Below, in pieces: positions 1 through 4,996 of a DNA stretch of 7,796 bases. The stretch spans positions 1-7,796 of the forward strand of contig JABABY010000090.1 in assembly GCA_014237955.1 (NCBI GenBank), given 5' to 3'. The notes under the pieces are model-generated. The model saw only the letters and a list, made by a program, of their open reading frames with translations, did no database searches and was not told where the DNA came from. Source of the DNA: Planctomycetota bacterium. GTDB taxonomy: Bacteria > Planctomycetota > Planctomycetia > Pirellulales > UBA7805. The translations under genes were made by a program, and so were the position numbers. How positions within the stretch are numbered: position 1 is the first letter of the stretch; each line of letters starts with the position of its first letter.

Positions 1-2
1 TG

Positions 3-101
3 GGTACACTCGCATGGTTTATGCAGGCAGATGCGATTGACTGCAGGGAAAAAGATCAAATTGGTTACGAAGCAAAAAACGAGAAACCCGAACGGGCGTG
101 A
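3..101 (+). CDS. Possible C-terminal tail of a gene cut by the left edge
   Basis: The third plus-strand frame is open from the window edge to a TGA at 99-101 and gives 32 residues. It starts with a hydrophobic stretch (GTLAWFMQADAID) and ends in a charged tail (REKDQIGYEAKNEKPERA), a composition common at protein C-termini. Flagellar genes often precede fliA, so a flagellar gene upstream is conceivable, but nothing here identifies a family. The other two frames are also open for part of this stretch, so this call rests on composition alone and could be chance. Confidence 0.2.
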   Translation, partial: GTLAWFMQADAIDCREKDQIGYEAKNEKPERA

Positions 102-292
102 TCTCGCATTGTGCAAGCACCGCCTGCTGCCAAAGCGCGTTTCAAGGGCCGTTCTCGTGCAGAATCTATCGATATTTTGGGAAACCCCCACCAGCGGAAA
201 CAAGGACGAAAAGCGACGACACGCATCACCTCGAATTTGGCCTATTCCCGAGAATGGGTCTCCAGTAGACTGCCACGCCAAACATCAGAACC

Positions 293-445
293 ATGAACCA
301 CCTTTCGAGCATAGCAGCACGGATTGGCCCTCTATTGCCAGATGACCATCAAATGAAGAGGCTGTTTGAAAAAAGTAAATTGCTGAAAAGAAAAAAAGAC
401 ATTTCAGCTCAATTGTCCATCGCAAGTCGCCGATTGAAAGATTAG
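293..445 (+). CDS. Possible 50-residue small protein upstream of fliA
   Basis: An ATG at 293 opens a 50-codon frame ending in TAG at 443-445, 70 bases before the fliA start. The product begins MNHLSSIAARIGPLLPDD and its second half (about residues 21-50) is rich in Lys and Arg with regularly spaced Leu, Ile and Phe (MKRLFEKSKLLKRKK, then SIASRRLKD), which would form a basic amphipathic helix. No Shine-Dalgarno is visible before the ATG and the frame opens only at 269. I do not recognise a family. Against it: the A-rich DNA at 367-400 makes Lys codons by chance. In favour: the pattern of hydrophobic positions looks more protein-like than the overlapping frames. Confidence 0.3.
   Translation: MNHLSSIAARIGPLLPDDHQMKRLFEKSKLLKRKKDISAQLSIASRRLKD
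382..408. repeat. 7-bp perfect inverted repeat upstream of fliA
   Basis: GCTGAAA at 382-388 is mirrored by TTTCAGC at 402-408 with a 13-base A-rich spacer. It lies about 110 bases before fliA and inside the candidate frame 293-445. It could be an operator half-site pair or a weak RNA hairpin. A chance origin is also reasonable in this A-rich stretch. Confidence 0.3.
410..436 (+). promoter_or_regulatory. Weak sigma-28-like promoter candidate for fliA
   Basis: GCCGATTG at 429-436 matches six of eight bases of the enterobacterial sigma-28 -10 element GCCGATAA. The -35 position (from about 410, CAATTGTC) fits TAAAGTTT poorly. If real, it would let FliA activate its own gene, as is known in other flagellates. 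The planctomycete sigma-28 consensus may differ, so confidence is low. Confidence 0.17.
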
Positions 446-503
446 TTCGCGGCATGTACCGCGCCGTTAAAATACAAAACATACGTTGAGTCTACCGCCG
501 ATC

Positions 504-510
504 AGGGAGG
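504..510 (+). promoter_or_regulatory. Ribosome binding site that sets the fliA start
   Basis: AGGGAGG at 504-510 is a near-perfect Shine-Dalgarno sequence, five bases before the ATG at 516. The in-frame TTG at 486 has no such site, so translation should begin at 516 rather than at the longer frame's first codon. Confidence 0.85.
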
Positions 511-515
511 ATCGC

Positions 516-1307
516 ATGGCAACAAAGATACAGGTGCGCCAAGAGGAAATCCTTGAAATCTGGAAGGTTTATAAGGCCGATCAGTCGAACAAGGAACTTC
601 GAAATTATTTGGTTGAGAAGTATCTGCCACTCGTAAAATACAACGGGGAACGGATCTGGGCTCGGCTCCCCGATGGTGTAGAACTTGACGACCTGATTTC
701 AGCCGGCGTTTTCGGACTCATGGATGCCATTGATGCCTTTGATTTGTCCCGAGGTGTCAAATTTGAAACCTATTGTGTTCCGCGAATTCGTGGCGCAATG
801 CTCGATGAGTTGAGGACAATGGACTGGGTCCCTCGCCTCGTTCGGTCCAAAGCAAGCAAACTCGGAGAGGCAATACGGACGTGTGAATCTCGGTTCGGTC
901 GTCCCCCCACAGAAATTGAACTTGCAGAACATCTAGAGATCAGCACCAAGGAACTCGACAAACTGATCAGCGATGCAAACGCTGTTAATCTCGTAAGCCT
1001 AAATAAAAAATGGTACGAAACCGACAGCTATAAAGATGTCCGTGAGATAGATATCCTGGAGGATAAAAAAGGGGAAGATCCGACTCGGCGCATTCAGAAG
1101 ACGGATTTGATGCGACTAATAACCAAAGGACTAAATCGGAACGAACGCCTGATCATCATCCTCTACTACTACGAAGAGTTGACCATGAAGGAAATCGGGT
1201 CGACTTTGGACCTATCTGAAAGTCGCGTGAGTCAAATGCATAGTTCGATTGTCCAGCGACTTCAGGGTCAATTGGGACGACGACGCCCTGAGTTCAGCCA
1301 CTCATAG
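516..1307 (+). CDS. fliA: Flagellar sigma factor FliA (sigma-28, FliA/WhiG family)
   Basis: 263-residue alternative sigma factor that directs RNA polymerase to late flagellar promoters (filament, motor and chemotaxis genes). Region 2 spans about 25-105: the core-binding and -10 melting segment includes LPDGVELDDLISAGVFGLMDA and then RGVKFETYCVPRIRGAMLDELR. Region 3 is about 108-165, with GRPPTEIELAEHL typical of the FliA/WhiG group. Region 4 is about 200-252, and its helix-turn-helix (TMKEIGSTLDLSESRVSQMH) reads the -35 element. There is no large non-conserved insert as in RpoD. Length is slightly above the enterobacterial protein and near WhiG. The ATG at 516 is chosen over the TTG at 486 because of the AGGGAGG site. 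Its inhibitor FlgM lies 1.46 kb downstream on the same strand, which supports a flagellar rather than sporulation role. It is not within a visible flhF/flhG operon here. Confidence 0.95.
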   Translation: MATKIQVRQEEILEIWKVYKADQSNKELRNYLVEKYLPLVKYNGERIWARLPDGVELDDLISAGVFGLMDAIDAFDLSRGVKFETYCVPRIRGAMLDELRTMDWVPRLVRSKASKLGEAIRTCESRFGRPPTEIELAEHLEISTKELDKLISDANAVNLVSLNKKWYETDSYKDVREIDILEDKKGEDPTRRIQKTDLMRLITKGLNRNERLIIILYYYEELTMKEIGSTLDLSESRVSQMHSSIVQRLQGQLGRRRPEFSHS

Positions 1308-1317
1308 TCATGGATGC

Positions 1318-1339
1318 TGTCCACAGTACACTGTGGGCA
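1318..1339 (+). terminator. Hairpin between the convergent stops of fliA and the 66-residue gene
   Basis: Positions 1318-1326 pair with 1331-1339 in a nine-base-pair stem (TGTCCACAG / CTGTGGGCA, one G-U pair) around a TACA loop, ten bases after the fliA stop. No U-tract follows on either strand, so it is not a classical intrinsic terminator. It may mark a 3' end or stabilise the fliA mRNA. Its place between stops at 1307 (plus) and 1357 (minus) is what one expects for a shared end of two convergent genes. Confidence 0.42.
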
Positions 1340-1356
1340 CAAATCATTCGTAGGGA

Positions 1357-1557
1357 TCAACCGGCTCGATTGTTTTTTACAAGCGAGATCCGACCCGTCG
1401 CGGGGCCAGAACTTTTCCAGGTCGAATAGCGATCGACGATCTTTTCCAGATCTGCTTCAAGCTGTTTCTCAAGAACTCGAAATCCAGCTAATCCACTAAT
1501 CCGCTGCTGTTCGTGGTCGGCAACGCTGTGGCCGAGTGCATGTGGATCCTTTTCCAT
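1357..1557 (-). CDS. Small protein of unknown function, 66 residues
   Basis: I do not recognise the family. The frame starts at an ATG (1555-1557) with AGGAG eight bases upstream, an ideal ribosome binding site, and ends in TGA at 1357-1359. The product starts MEKDPHALGHSVADHEQQRI. Residues about 14-48 are a likely amphipathic helix or short coiled coil (GFRVLEKQLEADLEKIVDRY), followed by a polar basic tail. There is no signal peptide, membrane segment or Cys pair, so it is probably a soluble cytoplasmic protein. It converges on fliA with 49 bases and a hairpin between the stops. Good start signal, balanced composition and neat placement make it more likely real than the overlapping plus-strand frames (1314-1499, 1536-1721). 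It could be a small partner or regulatory protein, but that is a guess. Confidence 0.55.
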   Translation of the reverse strand: MEKDPHALGHSVADHEQQRISGLAGFRVLEKQLEADLEKIVDRYSTWKSSGPATGRISLVKNNRAG

Positions 1558-1565
1558 GGCCTCTA

Positions 1566-1570
1566 CTCCT
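1566..1570 (-). promoter_or_regulatory. Ribosome binding site of the 66-residue gene
   Basis: On the minus strand AGGAG at 1570-1566 stands eight bases before the ATG at 1557. This is the strongest argument that this frame is translated. Confidence 0.55.
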
Positions 1571-1971
1571 GTCTATTAGTACACGCAGGATGTCTCTGAA
1601 CATTGTACGCAAGGAGCAGTGCAAGGGTTTTGTCCCTCTAAAAACTAGGGGAAAAGAGCTATTCTTAGTGTCGCGGCGATGTTTTCATCACCCGGGTTTG
1701 TCCACCAGAGCCACTCGCTAACCGAGCGACCCGAGTTGGGAAAAAAGCTTGACGCCGGCTGGATAGATTCATTTCCCAGAGCCAATCACAAACACAATAT
1801 GCGACTCGTAGCGATCATTCCGCTACCGGGTTTGCACTTTGACATTGAAGTCTGTGTCCAACAAAGAAAAGTGAAAATACTGCAATGAAACCTTTCAACC
1901 AATAGAGGCGCGACATCGTCACCGGCAAACCCAGTTGTGCCAGCAATGCCAGCAGAGATATGTAGCCGTAT

Positions 1972-1996
1972 TGGATACCTACCGGTATCTATTTTT
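1972..1996 (+). terminator. Intrinsic-terminator-like hairpin with U-tract
   Basis: Positions 1972-1979 pair with 1984-1991 in an eight-base-pair stem (core GATACC/GGTATC, with one G-U pair) around the loop TACC, followed directly by five T at 1992-1996. The geometry fits a modest Rho-independent terminator on the plus strand. No gene ends nearby: the closest plus-strand stop of a real gene is fliA at 1307. It could end an unannotated small RNA or a very long fliA readthrough transcript. The stem is only moderately GC-rich, so chance cannot be excluded. Confidence 0.35.
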
Positions 1997-2300
1997 CGTT
2001 CCGGTATTTTGAGGTCACTCGCAGACCGGCCCGAATCATTTCAATTACGGCCTGACAATGGTGTTTCCCTGTGAAAGACGGCAAAGAAGATCGTTGCTGC
2101 ACTGCGAGCATCGTTGTTCAGCAATACAGCAATTCAATCCGGGCCTTCAGGCGGTGTTGCCCTCACCTTGGGCAAATTCTATAATCCCCCGCCACTGGCC
2201 AAACCGGTGCGATCCATACATTCACGATAGTCAGGCAAAGAGCACCCAAAGACTACCAAAACCTTAAACCTTTCGTATGATTACAAAGTGATATTCCATA

Positions 2301-2361
2301 ACACACTAAAACAAAGGTGTGTGTAAGAAACACCTAATCGGCGAAGTGCCTCCGCACCGCC
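2301..2361 (+). other. Cluster of hairpins with alternative pairings
   Basis: ACACAC (2301-2306) can pair with GTGTGT in 2317-2324. The same GT-rich segment can instead form AGGTGT (2315-2320) with ACACCT (2330-2335), so the two folds exclude each other. Directly downstream, GGCG-AA-GTGC (2340-2349) pairs with GCAC-CGCC (2354-2361) around a CTCC loop, an eight-pair stem with an AA bulge in otherwise AT-rich DNA. The layout resembles a switching leader, but no start codon follows within reach; flgM begins 400 bases later. It could be part of a long flgM leader, a small RNA, or unrelated repeats. Confidence 0.35.
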
Positions 2362-2752
2362 AAAGCCGTTATAAGTGCAATAGTAGTTATTCGTTACGTA
2401 AGGAGTCCTAAAATACTTTTGATGCAAAGTCCGTCGCCAAGTTGCCGAAGAAGGATGTACGTCTCCACCGTGCTCGCAGAGTCGGACGACATGGAATGCG
2501 GCAACGGCACCAAGTTATTGTTATTTTGAAAGCAACATCCACGGCCCACAAAGAGAATCGCGCCGAGCGAATGTATTGTGGATAAACTTTCAATATGTCC
2601 TGGCATGCCGGAACAATGCCAATAGTTTCCACAATCGAATTTATTTTACAGCGAGAGAACAATCCCTATTTGTTTCAATTTTGTTGTTTTACTTCGGCAA
2701 AACAGAAGCTAAAATAACAACAGCAAAGTTGGAACTCTATCGGGTTGTTCAC

Positions 2753-2758
2753 GGGGAG
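2753..2758 (+). promoter_or_regulatory. Ribosome binding site that sets the flgM start
   Basis: GGGGAG at 2753-2758 lies nine bases before the ATG at 2768. The frame is open further upstream to 2576, but those residues do not resemble FlgM and have no ribosome binding site, so 2768 is the start. Confidence 0.75.
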
Positions 2759-2767
2759 AAATACACT

Positions 2768-3070
2768 ATGCAGATTAATGGTTCTGCCAAACTATCGGGT
2801 GCTCCAGCCGTCGATGCTGCCACTCCTGTTCGACCAACAGAAGCGACTGAAGCAGCGGAACAGACAAACTCCGTTGCTGCCAGCCCAACGGGTGGCGCAG
2901 ATGAAGTCTCCATCTCGGAACAAGCGGACCTACTCTCACGAATCAATGATATTCCCGACATCCGTCAGGACCGCGTGGATCAGATTCGTACCCAGATTGC
3001 AAACGGCACCTACGAAACACAAGAAAAGGTCGATATTGCCGTTTCCCGACTTTTGGATGAAATCGCCTGA
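2768..3070 (+). CDS. flgM: Anti-sigma-28 factor FlgM
   Basis: 100-residue inhibitor that binds FliA and keeps late flagellar genes off until the hook-basal body can export it. The N-terminal half (1-45) is Ala/Thr/Pro-rich and likely disordered, as expected for an exported unfolded protein. The C-terminal half (about 46-100) is the sigma-binding part, with SISEQADLLSRINDIPDIRQ followed by DRVDQIRTQIANGTY and a final helix IAVSRLLDEIA. The IRQDRV..IR..I..GTY core is the family signature. Length matches the family. The start at 2768 has GGGGAG upstream. fliA lies 1.46 kb before it and fur 94 bases after it on the same strand, so cotranscription with fur is possible. No convincing sigma-28 promoter is seen upstream; a TAAAAT -10-like box at 2710-2715 has only a poor -35 (TTTTAC, 17-base spacing). 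Confidence 0.88.
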   Translation: MQINGSAKLSGAPAVDAATPVRPTEATEAAEQTNSVAASPTGGADEVSISEQADLLSRINDIPDIRQDRVDQIRTQIANGTYETQEKVDIAVSRLLDEIA

Positions 3071-3147
3071 TCTTCTCGTTGGATAGAAGAGGGACAGGAC
3101 TGCGGGCGAAGCTCGCGATGTCAGTTCTTGCTCTCTGGCTGGTAGCC
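3071..3147 (+). other. Densely foldable spacer between flgM and fur
   Basis: Right after the flgM stop, TCTTCT (3071-3076) pairs with AGAAGA (3085-3090). A competing larger hairpin joins AGAGGG (3088-3093) to CTCTCT (3131-3136) and AGGACTG (3096-3102) to CAGTTCT (3122-3128), with an inner GCGA/TCGC stem (3106-3109 with 3113-3116). GGCT/AGCC follows at 3137-3147. G-U pairs are included. No U-tract follows. It may end the flgM message, act as a leader for fur, or regulate readthrough from flgM into fur. Confidence 0.4.
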
Positions 3148-3157
3148 ATCATACAAT
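3128..3157 (+). promoter_or_regulatory. Candidate promoter of fur
   Basis: TACAAT at 3152-3157 matches five of six bases of the -10 consensus, with TTGCTC at 3128-3133 (three of six) at an 18-base spacing. Transcription would start near 3164, which puts the ATG at 3165 at the very 5' end of the message. Translation would then be leaderless, or begin at the ATG at 3204. No Fur-box-like sequence is evident around it. Confidence 0.28.
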
Positions 3158-3164
3158 AGGCCGC

Positions 3165-3671
3165 ATGAAAGATCATTTCTCTCTCACAGGTGTCACGGTC
3201 GCGATGACACCAATGGCCCGATTTGAAGAGTATCTCCAGAGCCGCGGAAAGCGGGTTACCCAGCAACGGCGAACGATTCTCGATCAGGTTTTCAGCCATC
3301 ACGAACACTTTGATGCCGATGATCTTCTGGAAGAACTCGCATCCAGAAAACTTGGCGATCGTAAAGTCAGCCGTCCCACGGTCTACCGTACTCTTGGCGA
3401 ATTGGTCGATTCCGGTCTGCTCCGGAAGATGAGTCTTAACAACCGCTCAGTATACGAACATGACTATGGTTATCCGCAGCACGATCATCTCTATTGCGAA
3501 GAATGTAAGCAGTTAATTGAATTTCAGAGCAAAGAGCTTTCCTCAATCTGCGAAACCGTAGCGAAGCAGCAACGTTTTCGAGCAAAAGGACACCGACTGA
3601 TCATTACCGGTGTCTGCAGTAATTGCAACAAAGCCCGACAACGACCGACGCACCGTCTAGAGATGATCTAG
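3165..3671 (+). CDS. fur: Fur-family metal-dependent transcriptional regulator
   Basis: 168-residue dimeric repressor that senses a divalent metal and represses uptake or stress genes. The winged-helix DNA-binding domain covers about 16-90, with RVTQQRRTILDQVF and the recognition helix SRPTVYRTLGELVDSGLL. The dimer/metal domain follows. Two CxxC pairs (C111/C114 and C151/C154) form the structural zinc site. H48, E98, H106 and H108 match the regulatory metal ligands, and H143 the conserved C-terminal His. E119 occupies the place of PerR Asp104, where Glu favours iron sensing over peroxide sensing, so Fur is preferred to PerR. The start is uncertain: ATG 3165 has only a weak AGG nearby, while ATG 3204 has AGGTG 11 bases upstream and would give 155 residues beginning MTPMARFEEYL. 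It lies 94 bases after flgM and converges on serA with 15 bases between the stops. Confidence 0.9.
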   Translation: MKDHFSLTGVTVAMTPMARFEEYLQSRGKRVTQQRRTILDQVFSHHEHFDADDLLEELASRKLGDRKVSRPTVYRTLGELVDSGLLRKMSLNNRSVYEHDYGYPQHDHLYCEECKQLIEFQSKELSSICETVAKQQRFRAKGHRLIITGVCSNCNKARQRPTHRLEMI

Positions 3672-3686
3672 ACTGCAATCAAACGA

Positions 3687-4880
3687 TTATTCTCTCCGCA
3701 ATGCCACATGCAAAATCGCCTCTTCGGCCTTTAGCGACGTTATAAATTTTGCGGAAGGTTCTTTGGAAAGAAGCAGCGTGCAGCAGGCAGCATGCTCGCC
3801 CTCAAAAATGACGTTGTCCATTGCCTCAACATTAATTTCCTGCGATCGCAGCCCATCGAGAATACCGGCAAGAACCCCTACCCGATTGTAATGACGCACG
3901 ACCAGATGGCAGGCCGCGTGAGAACGGGCACAGAGGTTCACTGCGACTGGCGGATGTCCTGTTTTTAAATAGACATCCACAATGTGGACAACCTCTGCCG
4001 CAATTGCTTCGGATGCTTCACCGGTTGAGGCACCGATGTGGGGAGTACAAACAATGCTTCGAGCAAGATTAGTCTGGGTAAAATCAGCTGTACCGCCAGA
4101 GGGTTCCTCTTCAAAGACATCCAATCCTACCCGCAATTGTTTTGTCTCCAATGCATCGAGTAATGCCGGCGTATCGACCAGTTCTCCTCGAGCTGTATTG
4201 ATGAATATCGCACCCGGTTTTAGGGCCGCAAAGAAATCCTCATCGAGCAGACTCCGAGTCTCTTCGCAGAGTGCCAGATGAACGCTCACCGCGTCCGACT
4301 TGCGAGCAACTTCGATCGGTGAATCGACAACCTCGATGCCAAAATCGTGTTCTGCCTCCGAGGAAAGGCTTCGTGACCAGGCGCATATCTCCATACCCAA
4401 ACCCGCCGCCCGCGCAGCCACCGCCTGTCCAATCGCCCCAAATCCCAAAATGCCCAATGTGCGCCCGCGCAGACCTCGGGCAGCACCGAATCGCTTTTTC
4501 TGCCACGATCCCTCGCGAAGAGTGATGGTAGCATCAACAATCTGCCGGTCGGCTGCGATTAAAAGACCAACTGCCAACTCGGCAACGGCCGCAGTGTTTT
4601 TTCCGGGACAGTTGGTGACGTAAATTCCGCGTGCACTGGCACTCGGGAGATCAATGGTGTTGACCCCGGCACCAGCACGAATCACAATCGCCAGATTATT
4701 TGCCCGCTCCATCGCGGCGGCACTAACGCGTGTTGAACGAACAATGAGAACCCCAACACCATCGAGTGCCTCCGGAATATCCTCAGCGGACAGTTCTGGA
4801 CGTGACTCTACGTCCAACCCCAGCGACTGCAAACTCGATGAGACCGTTTCAGATAATTTATCAGCAATCAGAACTTTCAC
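3687..4880 (-). CDS. serA: D-3-phosphoglycerate dehydrogenase with ACT domain
   Basis: 397-residue cytoplasmic enzyme that oxidises 3-phosphoglycerate to 3-phosphohydroxypyruvate, the first step of serine synthesis. The substrate domain is split (about 1-95 and 285-315) around the nucleotide-binding domain. The Rossmann motif GFGAIG is at 146-151. The catalytic triad is R231 (NTARGELVD), E259 (FEEEP) and H281 (TPHIGAST). The ACT domain is 325-397, and N332 and N350 keep the spacing of the two serine-binding Asn in E. coli SerA, so serine feedback is likely. Length fits the short SerA form without the extra intervening domain. After the second strand of the Rossmann fold it reads AWSRS instead of an acidic residue, hinting at NADP use. 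The start is GTG at 4878-4880 with AGGA 11 bases upstream; no other in-frame start exists before a stop. It follows purB by 116 bases. Confidence 0.93.
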   Translation of the reverse strand: MKVLIADKLSETVSSSLQSLGLDVESRPELSAEDIPEALDGVGVLIVRSTRVSAAAMERANNLAIVIRAGAGVNTIDLPSASARGIYVTNCPGKNTAAVAELAVGLLIAADRQIVDATITLREGSWQKKRFGAARGLRGRTLGILGFGAIGQAVAARAAGLGMEICAWSRSLSSEAEHDFGIEVVDSPIEVARKSDAVSVHLALCEETRSLLDEDFFAALKPGAIFINTARGELVDTPALLDALETKQLRVGLDVFEEEPSGGTADFTQTNLARSIVCTPHIGASTGEASEAIAAEVVHIVDVYLKTGHPPVAVNLCARSHAACHLVVRHYNRVGVLAGILDGLRSQEINVEAMDNVIFEGEHAACCTLLLSKEPSAKFITSLKAEEAILHVALRRE

Positions 4881-4929
4881 CGCACATTCGATCCTATGTA
4901 TTTAATGGTGTCTTGGTTTTCCACTGCTC

Positions 4930-4972
4930 CATGTGTGGGACAGATCAACCCCGCAATACCGTGCGCCACATG
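4930..4972 (-). repeat. Nested inverted repeat in the purB-serA gap
   Basis: CATGTG (4930-4935) and CACATG (4967-4972) form a six-base-pair outer stem, and CGCA (4952-4955) with TGCG (4962-4965) an inner one. On the minus-strand transcript this lies between the purB stop and the serA start. There is no U-tract. A TTGACA box sits at 4976-4971 on the minus strand but has no -10 at proper spacing. It could modulate serA expression or be neutral. Confidence 0.25.
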
Positions 4973-4996
4973 TCAAGGTTTTTGCCCCCTAACAGC

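Larger units (their letters stand above)
1571..2752. other. 1.2-kb region without a supportable gene
   Basis: All frames are short, lack ribosome binding sites and give Cys-, Arg- or His-heavy products unlike proteins. I see no tRNA, tmRNA, RNase P or SRP RNA hallmarks. The region does hold several stems: TCGCT/AGCGA at 1715-1729, competing with ACTCG/CGAGT at 1713-1736; GTAGCG/CGCTAC with a seven-base loop at 1808-1826; a terminator-like hairpin at 1972-1996; and the cluster at 2301-2361. CCGGGTTTG occurs twice (1692-1700 and 1826-1834). TTGACA at 1839-1844 has no matching -10. It may carry small RNAs or the long flgM upstream region, or be decayed sequence. Confidence 0.6.

Noticed and set aside
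111..296. 61-codon frame starting at GTG
   Set aside because: Uniformly basic, no Shine-Dalgarno, no hydrophobic pattern; likely chance.
31..345. 104-codon plus-strand open frame
   Set aside because: Composition is rich in Arg, His, Pro and Lys with no recognisable fold and no ribosome binding site; it overlaps two other candidate frames that look more protein-like.
285..482. 65-codon minus-strand frame with an FFFSAIYFF segment
   Set aside because: The hydrophobic run is the complement of an A-rich tract; there is no ribosome binding site before the ATG.
486..515. TTG start extending FliA by ten residues
   Set aside because: The near-perfect AGGGAGG lies inside this extension and points to the ATG at 516.
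1839..1844. TTGACA as a -35 box on the plus strand
   Set aside because: No -10-like hexamer 16-18 bases downstream.
1815..1916. 33-codon minus-strand frame with one hydrophobic segment (MSRLYWLKGFIAVFSLFFVG)
   Set aside because: It looks like a small membrane peptide, but has no Shine-Dalgarno or promoter and overlaps a stem; too weak to call.
2058..2267. 69-codon plus-strand frame
   Set aside because: Cys-, Arg- and Pro-heavy product without a start signal.
2422..2529. 35-codon plus-strand frame after TAAGGAG at 2399-2405
   Set aside because: The spacing of 16 bases is too long, and the product (MQSPSPSCRRR...) is not protein-like.
2394..2662. Two overlapping minus-strand frames of 70 and 84 codons
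   Set aside because: No ribosome binding site for either, and the two overlap in different frames with unusual composition.
2576..2767. N-terminal extension of FlgM
   Set aside because: The added residues do not match the family, and GGGGAG clearly sets the ATG at 2768.
3982..4905. Several open frames antisense to serA (both long plus-strand runs and an alternative minus frame)
   Set aside because: Shadows of the serA coding sequence, whose catalytic motifs are unambiguous.
4971..4976. TTGACA as a serA promoter -35 on the minus strand
   Set aside because: No -10-like hexamer at an acceptable spacing.
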